From Haliclystus octoradiatus (taxonomy: Eukaryota; Cnidaria; Staurozoa; Stauromedusae; Haliclystidae): 64,000 bases of DNA. The notes beneath the pieces were generated by a model. The model was not told the origin of the DNA. It saw only the letters and a list, made by a program, of their open reading frames with translations, and searched no databases. The stretch spans positions 17,507,307 through 17,571,306 of the forward strand of contig OU744451.1 in the NCBI GenBank assembly GCA_916610825.1, given 5' to 3'. Below are positions 12,194-23,282 of the stretch, in pieces; the first letter of the stretch is position 1; each line of letters opens with the position of its first letter. Both the position numbers and the translations under genes were made by a program.

Positions 12194-12997
12194 ATCAACT
12201 ATCTCTGCAAGAGCCGGCATTGAATCGTTAAAAATCCACTGAAACACGGCTAAAGTTACTGTCTTCATTGCTATCATTTGTGGCATTTCCGGCTTCTGTC
12301 GCTGTGTCGTTTTCCCACAAACTTGAAGTTTTATTAGTTTCAAGATCAAATTCGAAGTCAATCATCTTTACTTGAAAGCATTGTAATAGAAAACTATTTT
12401 ATAACCCAACACGTTGTTAGCGATTGGAATCCGAAAGGCTAGGACCCGAAAATCAGACAAATTTCAATACAGGATTGGAAAATGTGTCATTCTGTCACTC
12501 ACACAAAATAAACAATAATAAAAAGTATTCAACTTCAAATAGACGGAAAATTTAATACTACAAGTATATTAAATACCAATTGATAAAAATGGCATGTTGT
12601 AATAATTGGAATCATCCCATAAATATTTCATTAAATATTGTTAGTTGTTGATGTCGCTTCAATCATTATCTTCTTAAAACACGTTATTTCAACGATTATA
12701 TTCAAGACCTGCAGTATTTAAATAATTCATTCTAGCTAATTGAGTTCAATTTGGTTTTTATTTTTTAATTGGCAAGTGATATAATATTATATAATGAGAT
12801 AAAATTCCAATATAGAAAAACAAGACTTATAGCTTATTAGAAATGTGCCTCTACATATATCAACAAGTGATTTTTTTTTAAATTTCTCTTTAAACAACTG
12901 ATATTAATCTCTTCATCCATTTATTGTTATGAATCTGAATGCTGTCGTGAGAATTCGAGAATCAGCAACGGAAACATATTTGATATGTCCTATAAGA
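12194..12997. other. AT-rich non-coding DNA
   Basis: Nothing recognised between the two repeat copies. The 65-codon minus-strand ORF at 12164-12361 shows no familiar motif. Confidence 0.4.
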
Positions 12998-13112
12998 TGA
13001 CTACTCATCTAAAATGGATTACATTGATGACCCGTAGGTCAGAAATCGTATCAATTTTCTGCCGTGTCTGCCAAGTTGCCTTTCAAGTCAAGTGTGCTTG
13101 GATGTTTTAATG
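12998..13112. repeat. Diverged ~115-bp repeat, copy 2
   Basis: Direct repeat of 11885-12000 about 1.1 kb away; see that entry for the shared phrases. Confidence 0.7.
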
Positions 13113-13569
13113 CAGTAGGTATTGATTACATCTATATTGCAGCAGCCCAGATAAAACAATTACGATTTTATAAGAAAGGTCGCGTATGCAGATACTGGAG
13201 ATCTGCCGAACAGCATATTATTCTATTTTGAATATTTGAAAGGGATTATAAAAGTTAGAAACACTTATAATATTTAATAGCATACTTCGTCTAGCAGAAT
13301 CTTTGCTTCCACCATTCCCAACCTTTCCATAATCATGATAATATCGGCCCAAATTGTATTGCCTTCAGACAAAATTCCATGTTTTGATTCAGTACTATTG
13401 TATTTAGACTTATTATTCTAAGAGCCTACTGTTTATCAATTAATCAAGATTAGTTATCTGTAAAAACAGTATTTATGTCAACAGAAAGTTTGACTGTATT
13501 TTAGTCTGTAAGTCGAAATATTTAAAGAAAAAGAATATTGTACATGATTTGTAGATAATAGATGGTCCG

Positions 13570-13591
13570 ATACAGTGCGCTATATAAATGC

Positions 13592-13641
<50 letters not shown>
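13570..13641 (+). repeat. L2-like 3' end with an (ATT)n microsatellite
   Basis: The phrase 'cagtgcgctatataaatg' matches the 3' ends of the L2 copies at 7205 and 9689, and is followed by about sixteen ATT units (13591-13641). This is best read as the extreme 3' stump of a truncated L2-like insertion whose tail expanded. The minus-strand ORF through it is only an asparagine run from the microsatellite. Confidence 0.7.
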
Positions 13642-13642
<1 letters not shown>

Positions 13643-14230
13643 GTGCAGTGTTGTCTAGTGTTGAGGATTTAAGAAATCTGAGCCGCGTCGCATGAATAGA
13701 TCTTTCCTCTGCGCAACAGAAAATGCGCAATGAAGGATAAACAAAATGAACTGTGTTATGATGCAGATTCGGCTTGCGGCACTACTTACCGCTGCTCAAG
13801 TTGGATACAAATTGGCAAGCATGGTTTTGAGCACATTCGACAAGCCTATGCCAGCAGCCAATTTGGTCCTTAGAAGGTTATGTGTTTTCAACACCACTAG
13901 TATATAGGTTTAGAAAACTTTTCTGAACTTCTATAGTATTAACTACCAACTACACGAGCTTTCAATTGAGTCTCTTCGGCTCAGCAATGAAATGTCAATC
14001 TCCGTGCATCTCAAGATTAACAAAACTATTATAATAAATAGCGCTAAAGCTTTAAAAATTCTAAAACGCTGTTTACATAAGAAATCAATAACAGTTATAT
14101 GAAAAAAAATTAAATGATAAACGGTACAAAATTGTACAGAGCCTAAAGTGACTTAGCCTCAGCGCAGAGCCAAGTATTTTTTGAAGATCAATAGGGTCTG
14201 CGTAATTTCGACAGAAAGCTTGGGCTGAAC
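13642..14230. other. Non-coding spacer
   Basis: No gene, RNA or repeat recognised. Confidence 0.45.
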
Positions 14231-14390
14231 TGAATGAGGGGGAGTTGCTTAACGAGAGAAATCTATTGTTTGTCTATTGTTCATCAGCCAAATCGCTAGC
14301 GAGTTCTCCAAAACTAGAACCAGATCGTGATTGGCTGATGAACAAAAGACAAACAACAGATTTCTCACAATTAGCCACTTCCCTGATTCA
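14231..14390. repeat. Foldback MITE-like hairpin, 160 bp
   Basis: The left half ('tgaatgaggg', 'gagaaatctattgtttgtc', 'ttcatcagccaa') is matched by the reverse complement of the right half ('ttggctgatgaa', 'gacaaacaacagatttctc', 'ccctgattca') about the centre near 14310. The arms are about 75-80 bases with few mismatches. The overlapping short ORFs on both strands are products of this symmetry, not genes. Confidence 0.75.
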
Positions 14391-17300
14391 TTCCAGTGCA
14401 AGCTATTTGTCGATACTACGCAGACATTACTAATCATAAAGAAAATCTCTTTTGTGTTCGTTATTGATAAGAGTCTTCAGATTAATAGATTTCACAATAA
14501 ATGCCAACGCTAATGAATGTATATTGACATCGTTTCGACTTCCACAAAAAGCCATTATCAAGTCTAAAAAATTATGGGTGCAGATTAGCTATTTATACTA
14601 AAATGATAAAGTTATACAATTTTCATATCTTACCATATAAGGATAAGAATTATTTGATTTATTTTTATTTTTAAGTCTCTTAGGACCATAACAATGATTT
14701 TATTGAATCCGATTGCGTGTTCAGGGAAGGCTTCATTTCACGAATGAACAACATTTCAAAAACTTTGCAATCGAATTTAGTTTTGCATTGTTGTAAAACT
14801 GAAAACGATTCGTGATCGTTACTGTCAATCATTTGAATAAAAACTACCAAATAATTTAACTAAAGGTGAGATATTGTTCTCTCCAACACAAAATAGAATC
14901 TTTTTACAGTTGTTGGCGTGATTCGATAATGAGGATACCCTGCTGTTGGTTATCGTTAAATAATAGATAGGCGATGCTGCATCAACCAAGTATGCACGTC
15001 TTTGATAAAGTTTTCTAATGTTTCCATAGCTAGAGCCTCAGAAAATATTAATGGCGTAACGATATGCACAGTTGAGTATCACATCAGTGTAGTATTGAGC
15101 ATTGGTTAAACGTTTAGAAATTATTTTGAAAGGCCACTAATGTATCATGAAAAAGGTGGGACCATGGGTCAGACAACTGTCTTGTGGAGCCCCTGATGTA
15201 GTTTCGAAGGTCAATTACTCACATATGTTAATAGCTGTAGGCTTTTTTCGTTCATTTTGTTTCGTTTCGTTTCGTTTCGTTACGAATGACTCTATCCATC
15301 TATTGCAATACCTATGATTGTCAAGTTGATCAAGATTGTAAAGACATTGACAAACTGCTATGCACACAGTGGATAGGTGCTCATGATTGTGTGACTCAAA
15401 CATCTGATACATTACATTGACAACAAAGTTTTTTCTTTTTATTAATTCTTTTGTTTACTTGATGACTATGCTTATGATCGCTTTAAATCAGAAATTATTA
15501 TTTTGATCTATAATTGTCTACTATGTATAGGAACGGGTGAGTGCAATTGGAAACGTTTTGAAAAATGCACGAGGTGAAAATTAATTACGAATTGAAAGAG
15601 AAACCATGTGACTTCCTTTTAATAACATGCCTGAAAAAATGTAATTGGGAATAAGTTAAGTTTTGTGAGAAAACTTGATCTGAAAGGAATCACGTCATCA
15701 AATTAAATATTTATTTTCGAACAATTGCAAACTGAAACTACGAAATTGCTTAAAACCGCGTTACTTACTTCGGTTGCAACTGAAAATCTATCATTTGATT
15801 TTAATTCCGCCATTGTTTACAAATCTCTAAGGATCGTTTTTGCCCGCGGCATTATTCCGCCTTGCCATGATCCGCAATAATCGAACTCTAATTTTGTTGG
15901 TTTATCTTAACTCGATTGTTCTATCGGCCAATCATATTCGAATTTCATTTTTTTTGCACTGCAGTGCAATTTCGATTTCATTTCAACTTTTTGCACAGAA
16001 ATTACTCTAAAATTGTACTTCTCTAAGCCAATCAGAATCGAGTAATCTTTTCAGGCCTGTTATTAAAGTAGTAATTAAGCTTATAATGAATAGTAAAGGA
16101 TTCAGAAATTTCACGGTATCTGAGATTAGTATGCAAGCAATTACCTGATAAAAAGATAACATTTATTTTTCAGTATTTCATTAAACTAATGGCAATAGCC
16201 GTTGCAACTCAAGACAAATCAAAATAGCAATTCAATATTGACAAACTGAAATTCAAACTTCGTTAAATAATACCTCGAAGTCTGAGTTAGCACCGCAAAT
16301 GTAAACAGTTATTCAGCTAATATTCAATTCACACCAGGAGCTACATGAATCAAACATGTGAGTAAAAAGCAAAAGAATTTACGCAATCTAAATATCAACA
16401 GTCTTGAACCAGATCGACTAACTTACACAAAACGGAAAAAGATAACATTAAAGATATAATTCAAAATCCTGGCCACTTGAAATTGGCTTTGATTCCTGTG
16501 AGAGGGTTGGCAAGACTCATCGAGCAAAACTAAGTCTCTACTTGTAAAGTCAAAGTCTTTCGAGGATAACATTCAAATACTTATAGAATACAAAACACCT
16601 ATTACTATATTTAGCATATTCCATCAGATAAAGCATGCTTCCCAAATTATGTCTTTTTCCAAAAATACAATGTTTAAGAAGAACTCATCATTCTTCGTTG
16701 TAACATAGTCAAATGTATCTTATTCAAATAATTTCTTCTTATCGGCAGTTTTAAATGTTTGTTTTCCGTAATTTCCCGTACTTTAATTCGAGTTGGTAGA
16801 GTGCCATTTCAATGCAACAAGATAGAATTGCCAAAACAAGTTGGAAATCATGATATTTTCAAACCTTTGAGCATTGATGTATATTCATTTTTAACCAAGT
16901 AGATCAAAACTGTACCATGTGATATCTTATGGCTGGATTTACACAACAGCAGGCATTATTGGCAGATGACATTTCCTGGAACAGTTGACATGGTATTGTG
17001 ATTACAAAAAAGGATTAACCATATAGAGGTCAAACATTTCGTAAATACTGTACGAATAAAATACTTTCCTGCATTACATAAAATTCTACTATGCACAGTG
17101 GAGTACGTAATACACCTACGCTATTCCTTGGATGCGAGGGAGGATCGAAGCTTTAATTGAATAGCCATGCAGAAAATACAATCACATAAAAGCTGTAGCC
17201 TATGCGTATATTTTCCCATATAAGACGTGCACAGATTTCCTGCAAGTCATGTATTATTAGCGAATAGTAACTTATAAACTAACAATTCAATGGTATTGTT

Positions 17301-17620
17301 GTTCGGAAAAGTGACAAATACGAGAATGACCGCTCAGTAGGAATGAGATTAATGATTCTTTATCATATTTCACTAAATGAAAATATCATACAAAAAAAAT
17401 TAATGATATTCAAACACACATATCCATAGACACATATACAGAGTTCAGTACAAATTAACAGTGGAATATCTAATTTACGAGACATATAAGCACATTTACA
17501 ATCATTAAATGCTGCGTTAACAAATCTACATATACAAATAAGTTAAGACAAAAAGGTTAATCAATATCACAATATAATCTGAATCTAAATTATATAATAT
17601 TTTCATCAATTGTTAGGTAT
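14391..17620. other. Long AT-rich non-coding stretch
   Basis: No gene was recognised. A short (TTTCG)n microsatellite lies at about 15259-15283. The rest has no long ORF and no repeat that I could match elsewhere in the window. Confidence 0.45.
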
Positions 17621-17624
17621 ATAT

Positions 17625-18012
17625 TTATTATTATTTATTTATTCATTTGCAAAATAAATATATTTGCAGGCATGCAAAGGTATTTATAAATAAAATAATA
17701 AATACACTGTCATTTGGCCTATTTACAATTTACAAAATCGCGGTAAATTTACAGCATCTAGACGCTGTTTAAAAGCATTAAATGATGGTGATAGAACAAC
17801 ACTTTCCTCGAGCGAACTCCACCAAGTAATAACTCTACTGCAAAAAAATTAAGTGTTTGGTTATTTCGATTGATATGTTGTTGTTTTAATCTTAGTGAAT
17901 GTCCTCTTGTTGTATAATTTGAGGGTAAAAATGAAAAAAGAGAGTCCATAGGAAGATCCAATAAAATGTTAATGATTTTATAAACCATGTATAAGTCGAA
18001 GTAGTTCAATTA
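17625..18012 (-). pseudogene. Non-LTR retrotransposon 3' fragment (RT C-terminal relic)
   Basis: An 83-codon minus-strand ORF (17758-18009) reads like the extreme C-terminus of CR1/L2-group reverse transcriptases: a DLYMVYKIINILLD segment, then DSLFSFLP, TRGHSLRLK and the FFAVELL segment that normally precedes a Trp-Asn-Ser-Leu-Pro motif. That last motif is missing or frameshifted here. On the same strand the ORF is followed by A/T-rich sequence ending in AAATAAAT-like units near 17630, consistent with a 3' UTR and tail. 5'-truncated and inactive. Confidence 0.65.
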
Positions 18013-18754
18013 ATTATCAGCAGACGATATTAATGTTCATTTTAATCTTGACTACAAACGAATGTATTGGCTACAAATATTTTAAGAAAAATAGGCACTG
18101 TAATCAGTTATTTTGATTCTACAAATCCAATGGATTAAAGTCAAAGCAAATGTACGTGAGATCATATATACAGGATAGCTAGCAAATGCTTTGTGTCCTT
18201 CGATTATGTCGATTAGTGAGCATATTCTTCTCCTGGGAATGATACAGTAGGAGCTTGTAATCAAAGTCAAAGAAAAGCGCCAAACGTTTCACAAATGATT
18301 ACCCAGATTGTTGAATCTCCCACTTCGTTGGGTTAGGATAATCTTGCAAAAGGACATATAGAGCAGAATTTTTTAAATATCACAAAAAATAGATGGAATG
18401 CAATTAAAAATGTCACTTACAGAATTATCAATCTGTTTACACGAGAAATATTTTTATGTTTTTTTGCTGATGCGCCACACCTGATGAAGACCGCAAGAAA
18501 CTGCCTATATCACTCTGGTAGCAATGGCAGCTCATGCGTCATGTGGAATGGTGGAAAGCATCTGTTATGGAAGCGATCAGCTTACATCTGAACATTTTCA
18601 TTTGAGTCCCTATTCAGTTATGAATGCTTGATTAACTGCTCAATTATTCTGTTAGAAAATGTATTCATTTTTAGATATTCTCAACGTGCGAAGTTTGTGA
18701 GAAGGTAGAAATACATTGAAATAAAATGTACGTCCCTTCACCAGAGAAGACGAA
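18013..18754. other. Non-coding spacer
   Basis: No gene recognised. A phrase at 18481-18506, 'ctgatgaagaccgcaagaaac', superficially resembles a hammerhead core; see the rejected items. Confidence 0.4.
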
Positions 18755-19127
18755 ATGAGGTTTGATTGGCTAACTGATGAATTCCTTCCTTATTTTGATA
18801 ATTGGAAAACCTCAATCAAGAATAGACCTAACTTTACTGACACCACTAAAGAAAAAATGCCCATCCCTATTCTAACCCAGGAATGGATTGAAATTTGTAC
18901 TGTCTCATAGGTTCAACCAAGACGTTGTTGAAGAAGACTTTGGTCGCCAACGATGCCTTGCAAGATGTAGTGATAATCCTGACTTATGGCAGTTTTGTTG
19001 TAATGACAATACCTTACGAATGCAACGTTGCGTAGCTCCCGTAACTGGTGACACTAAAGGAGGTCACATCCAAAAGAGAAAGGTTTCTTGGTCTGACGTA
19101 GGCAGCACCCCACTAACAAAACGATAA
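18755..19127 (+). pseudogene. P element/THAP-like transposase, C-terminal relic
   Basis: Two overlapping reading frames form a broken C-terminal segment of a DNA transposase. The first (18755-18910) reads RFDWLTDEFLPYFDNWKTS and stops at a TAG. The second (18888-19127) contains HRFNQDVVEEDFGRQR, then DNPDLWQF and APVTGDTKGGH. The order 'F-N-Q-D, E-x2-F-G-x-Q-R, N-P, Q-F' recalls the C-terminal part of P-superfamily transposases such as THAP9. Catalytic N-terminal parts, the THAP finger and terminal repeats were not found. The family call is from memory of motif order and is moderately secure; that this is a dead transposase piece is more secure. Confidence 0.55.
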
Positions 19128-19269
19128 GCTGAGCCGCATTAATTCTGAACTTTTCAATTCTGGCAACAGAAGAGCTCATATGTCATCCAGTTAAAGTGAA
19201 ACTATTGAAAATCTACTTTTAATAAACACACAAATAAATACACATAAATAATAGATACACAAAGTAATG

Positions 19270-19350
19270 TAGACGGTGTCGCCCTACCGAAGGCACCCGT
19301 GCCACTCCTCTATTTCCAGATGAGTGGCTATTTCGTTGAGAGCAATGATT
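19270..19350. repeat. Short dispersed repeat, copy 1 (copy 2 at 38181-38262)
   Basis: The shared core is 'agacggtgtcgcccta', then 'cgaaggcacc', followed by looser similarity through 'tctat', 'atggct' and 'agcaatgatt'. It is G/C-richer than its surroundings. Identity unknown; possibly a SINE or transposon piece. Confidence 0.55.
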
Positions 19351-19359
19351 CTACAGACA

Positions 19360-21090
19360 GATACACACAGCATATTATATTATTTTAGATTCACACAACA
19401 TAATACATAAGCATATTAATGACTATTATAAGGTGGACAATAATTAGAATAATTCAAGTAGATTAAATCAAGTAAATATTGAATGATAGATTTTTTAAAT
19501 CCATATCTGAGGGCATTAGCTTTTTTAAAACACAGTCTGCAACAATGTCCTTTGCAAAAGGAAACGAGTGAACACGTAAATACAGCTTGAAAGGCATAAC
19601 CAAACAATAATATTTGTTTCTTTGTCTATATCCACAGCACAACGTTTGACAAGATTATCACTTGCAGAATGTACTTCCGTTTTTGATACCAATTTTTTTT
19701 ATGATATTTACAGAGTTAATCATCTTAACATGATCTTTAGTTGCAATGCGGAATTCAATTTTTAAACAGTCTCCTTTGGCTCCCCATTACCATACCATTG
19801 ATTGGCAATCTAGAAGTCGTTGCCCTTCTACATTTTCACTTTTAGCAGCAGTGAAAAGTTTTAAGATAGTATGGGTATGATCAGATTGTTTAGTTTTGTT
19901 TGAGTTTTTTTATGAACAGATCTCAGTACATACCCAGCCAAATATTGCAATCCAACTTGATTCCTTATCATTGATACAAATTCCATTTGCATCTGCGACA
20001 AATTCTGAAAAAAAAATTATTGGACAATATCATGTCACCTGTCAGGCTGTAGCAACAAGTGTGCGTTACGCATTATTTTGATGCATTAAAGAGTTTTGAA
20101 TGACCAGCAGCCTTTGCTTTGTTTTGCTGTTTTAATTACAAGAAACGACTCTAATTCCCTGGAAAGTGACGTCAGCGCCCACTTCAGAGGATTGTCCTCG
20201 TGGCTGTTTCTACGGAAAGACACGACAGAAAGCTCGAGAAAATAGTCTGGTTTATCAATTTCAGTTTTGGATAAATCTCAATTCTTACTTGTTGAAACGA
20301 AAAGTCTATGGCTATAGATAGCAAACAAATGTATACGGATCAAAATAAATAGCAGAATGGGAGTCACAGTCTGATTATCTGTCTGAGAAGTTTGACGCAA
20401 ATCGAAACAACTTGGATAAAATGTACTTTCAAATCAACACTAAATAAATTCATATGATTCTAAATTTTACAATTTATGTGAATAAATACTGCAGTTAAAC
20501 AATGCAATATAAAACATACATAGGTATGTAACTAACTATTTTGGACGAAGCCTACGTTTTTACATACATAATTTGGAGTCGATGATCAAAGTATCCGTAT
20601 TAAAAATCGAATACACCTGGTGTTATAATTTCATTTTGTTTTGGCGATAAATTTCGATTTTGAATGCTAACAAATCTGTTCCCGATCTTTCAATCCCTAA
20701 TATTCTTGTTTCAAGTAAGCACCAACATGAAATTCTGAATCAGTCGAGTTCAGTAACAGTTGTAGCTTTCAACTCTGTCTTCCTACCTCAATTCGTATGA
20801 CGCTAATAGCAAGTGAATTGGTTTTCGTGGACACGTTTATTCAAGCGTCGAAAGCCCTTACGACGTCCACCTCTATTGCTATTAAACTTTGCAAACCAGT
20901 TCATTGATAAACAACTTGGCAGAATGCTTCAATGTTCGTTTTACGAAATGTTTTGCAAAATCGCGTGTGTGTGCAAAGGAGACACAAAGATGGGCCGTGT
21001 ATCATGAAAACGAGTGATTGAAATCTGGGTCCAGATTTCAAAGACAAAAATATGCAAAGGCTGCTGGTCATTATATGGTCTTTAAAAACG
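19360..21090. other. Non-coding DNA between relics
   Basis: No gene was recognised. Small ORFs at 19416-19607 (-), 19896-20081 (+) and 20813-21007 (+) show no familiar motif. A G/C-richer phrase with a TGACGTCA-like (CRE) octamer lies at about 20166-20175, without further support for a promoter. Confidence 0.4.
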
Positions 21091-21553
21091 TCAGGCGGTG
21101 ATAAAAAATAAAAAATCAGTTTTGCATTCGGCATAAAATTTATTAGGATTATTGAAATTAAAGAAACGGCAAGCAACCAATTGAAGCTCAATAATTTCAT
21201 TAGCATTCGACGTTAAGTTACAACCATTTCTGGTCTTCCTGATTTCCTCGGTGTAACACTCGTCATTAGATACTTTTACTTGACATTCCAAAATAAGGCC
21301 ATTTAAGGTTTCATTATGATCCACACATTTACACACGCTGTTTTCCACTATGTGCTTATTGGTTTTATGCTTTTTTAGTTCTGACTTTGTCTTGTACACT
21401 TGAGGACACAATCTGCACAAATATAGAGTACCATCGTTAGCACTAGATATCTAAAAACGGACTAGATATGCTAGCTTCTTCTAGCATATCTACATTACTA
21501 TCTAACATTTCTCCAGACAAGAAAAAATCATCGTTACTAAAGTGAACCGCCAT
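21091..21553 (-). pseudogene. C2H2 zinc-finger ORF, frameshifted fragment
   Basis: An ATG at 21553 on the minus strand opens an acidic segment (MAVHFSNDDFFLSGEML, 36 codons) that stops at a TAG near 21444. One base out of frame, the sequence continues directly into SSANDGTLYLCRLCPQVY and a single C2H2 finger (C-x2-C-x12-H-x4-H: CRLC, then KKHKTNKH), and runs open to 21091. The clean joining of the two parts suggests one ORF with a one-base lesion. Alternatively 'tttttag' at the junction is a splice acceptor, with no matching donor seen. Function unknown. It lies downstream of, and on the same strand as, the Cys-rich ORF at 22390-23198, so both could be parts of one mobile element. Confidence 0.5.
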
Positions 21554-21789
21554 GTTTTTAAAAATGGTAGAAGGAAATGCATTAACTTTGATCACATGAT
21601 AAATATGACGAATCTATACAAGTCTAACAGAAGAAAAAGGCGTGAAACAATAGGCTTCTAGAACAACCCTTTTCTATTGACTATGCAATGTCAGAGTTAC
21701 TTTGATCGTCTACACATTCTCAAACTTGAGTGGCTAGAAGTTTGTTTGTGAGTTTGTGAACTCAAAGTCTTCTATCCTTCAGCAAAAAC

Positions 21790-22375
21790 CAAGCTGCTAT
21801 GCTACATGTCAACACCAAAGATAAAGAAATAGAAACCATCTATTCGTGCAAACTACTTGGAGATACGATATCAAAGGACTTAAAATGGGACGCTCACGTA
21901 GATAGCATCTGTAAAAAAGTGGCAAAGCGTCTATATTTCTTAAATCAACTTAAAAGAGCTGGTCTATATATCAAGGGATGAATTATTACTGTTCTAGAAA
22001 ACATGCCTCTGTCCTGTTGCTGTGTACACATGTGCTCTATTTCACAACGCTTTGATTGAATACCTATCAAATGACATTGAAGATCTTCAAATGGAAAATA
22101 TTAAAACAAGATTTGAACTACACCGATGCACTCAATATATTGTCCTTGGAAGAAATGTTAAAGCGGAGAGGATCATTTTGCATGAAACTCTTCCTTAACA
22201 TGGTACAAACTGAAAGCCATAAGCTTCACAGCTTATTACCAGCAAGGAACAATAGCACAGTTAATACCAGAAAATATCCCTTTCTCAATTTATCAAAGTG
22301 TAACACCACGAGACTTTCTCAGACCTTTATTGTTTGCCAGCGCTCCAATTACGTAGCAAAATAATTCAACTGTAC
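21790..22375 (+). pseudogene. Non-LTR retrotransposon RT C-terminal relic
   Basis: The plus strand carries pieces of the region after the RT palm. KLLGDTISKDLKWDAHVD and KKVAKRLYFLNQLKRAG (21845-21978) match the usual 'YKLLGV.I...L.W..HV' and 'LY.L..LKRAG' segments. After stops near 21981-22055 come LEEMLKRRGSFCMKLF, ESHKLHSLLPARN and a terminal SFI-like segment in another frame (22120-22364). Several frame changes show it is dead. Its 3' end collides with the C-terminus of the minus-strand Cys-rich ORF at about 22390. Confidence 0.72.
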
Positions 22376-22389
22376 ATATACTCCACAGG

Positions 22390-23198
22390 GTAACAACATT
22401 TTTTTTCCCATTTATTTCTGTAATAATTACACGACTTCCAAAGTGCTCTTTCAATTTTACTTTCATGTGTAGATTGCTATATGCACCAAGGCCATATGTA
22501 TGAAGCTTAGACGCCATCAACTGAACAAGATCAACTACAGTGACTTGCTCATCATCATTTTCTTTCAAAAATTTCACAACCTCGTTAAAAGCTTCCAGTC
22601 GAATGTTGTCTATTGGTCGGCCAGATTGCCGTCTATGACTAGAATCTTCACCAGAGTGTTGTAATGGAATGTATTTTTTAGCTCTGAAGTTGACACTACA
22701 TATCTGATAGTAAACAGCTTCAGCAGCAGGTAGATCATGAACAGATAACAATCTTGCTTTGACTATTTCTTCCCAGTTATCTTTTCTTGATTTACAAATA
22801 GATATTAATTCTTTCTGTATGTCAAATGTTCTTACAGTGTAAACACCTTCTCCCCTTTTTCTTTCCACTTCATGATCAATTCTTTTCCCACAAAATAAGC
22901 AATCTGATTTATAGTCAAATGGAGACAATTTTGACCGAAGAGTACTTTTTTGTGTGTAATCAACAGTAGTACTTGTTTCTATTGATGATTTTACATATTG
23001 AGCAATAGAATGAGAATTACAATAATCAAGTCTACATTTTTTGTGTACTTTTTGGCCAGGAACAATTTTCAAGCTATCATTCCCTCGTTTTAAACTAGCT
23101 TCGTTGATAGTTTCACTGCCTTTCTCTCTCATAGTAGAATAATACTTAGCATCACCATGTTGTTTCTCACAAATTATACAATAAATATCCCAATCCAT
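22390..23198 (-). CDS. Cys-rich ORF of unknown function, probably mobile-element derived
   Basis: An ATG at 23198 starts MDWDIYCIICEK; the frame is also open upstream to 23282. The protein has two similar Cys-rich blocks: C-x2-C near the start with KVHKKCRLDYC about 50 residues later, and CLFCGKRIDH near residue 105 followed by AAEAVYYQICSVNFR near residue 165. Block spacing suggests two zinc-binding modules. The C-terminal part (GRPIDNIRLEAFNEVVKFL, FGSRVIITEINGKKNVVTLW) resembles repetitive predicted proteins in cnidarian and other invertebrate genomes that I associate with uncharacterised transposons. The last ~32 codons, to the stop at 22293, run antisense through the neighbouring RT relic, so the natural end was probably lost. 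About 270 authentic codons lack internal lesions. Function not assigned. Confidence 0.6.
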
Positions 23199-23282
23199 AG
23201 TTAGTAAAGTTATGCTATGAACATTTCGTTTTAAAAATTTACTCGCTAGCACTTGACCCAATAACACAAAATAAAACAACAT

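Noticed and set aside
13473..13730. Asparagine-rich 85-codon minus-strand ORF
   Set aside because: It is a translation of the (ATT)n tail of an L2-like fragment.
14245..14437. Overlapping ORFs on both strands, similar to each other
   Set aside because: They arise from the two arms of one foldback hairpin (14231-14390).
18481..18506. Hammerhead ribozyme core ('ctgatgaagaccgcaagaaac')
   Set aside because: CTGATGA and GAAAC are present at a plausible distance, but the bases between them do not form stem II, and no flanking stems I/III were found.
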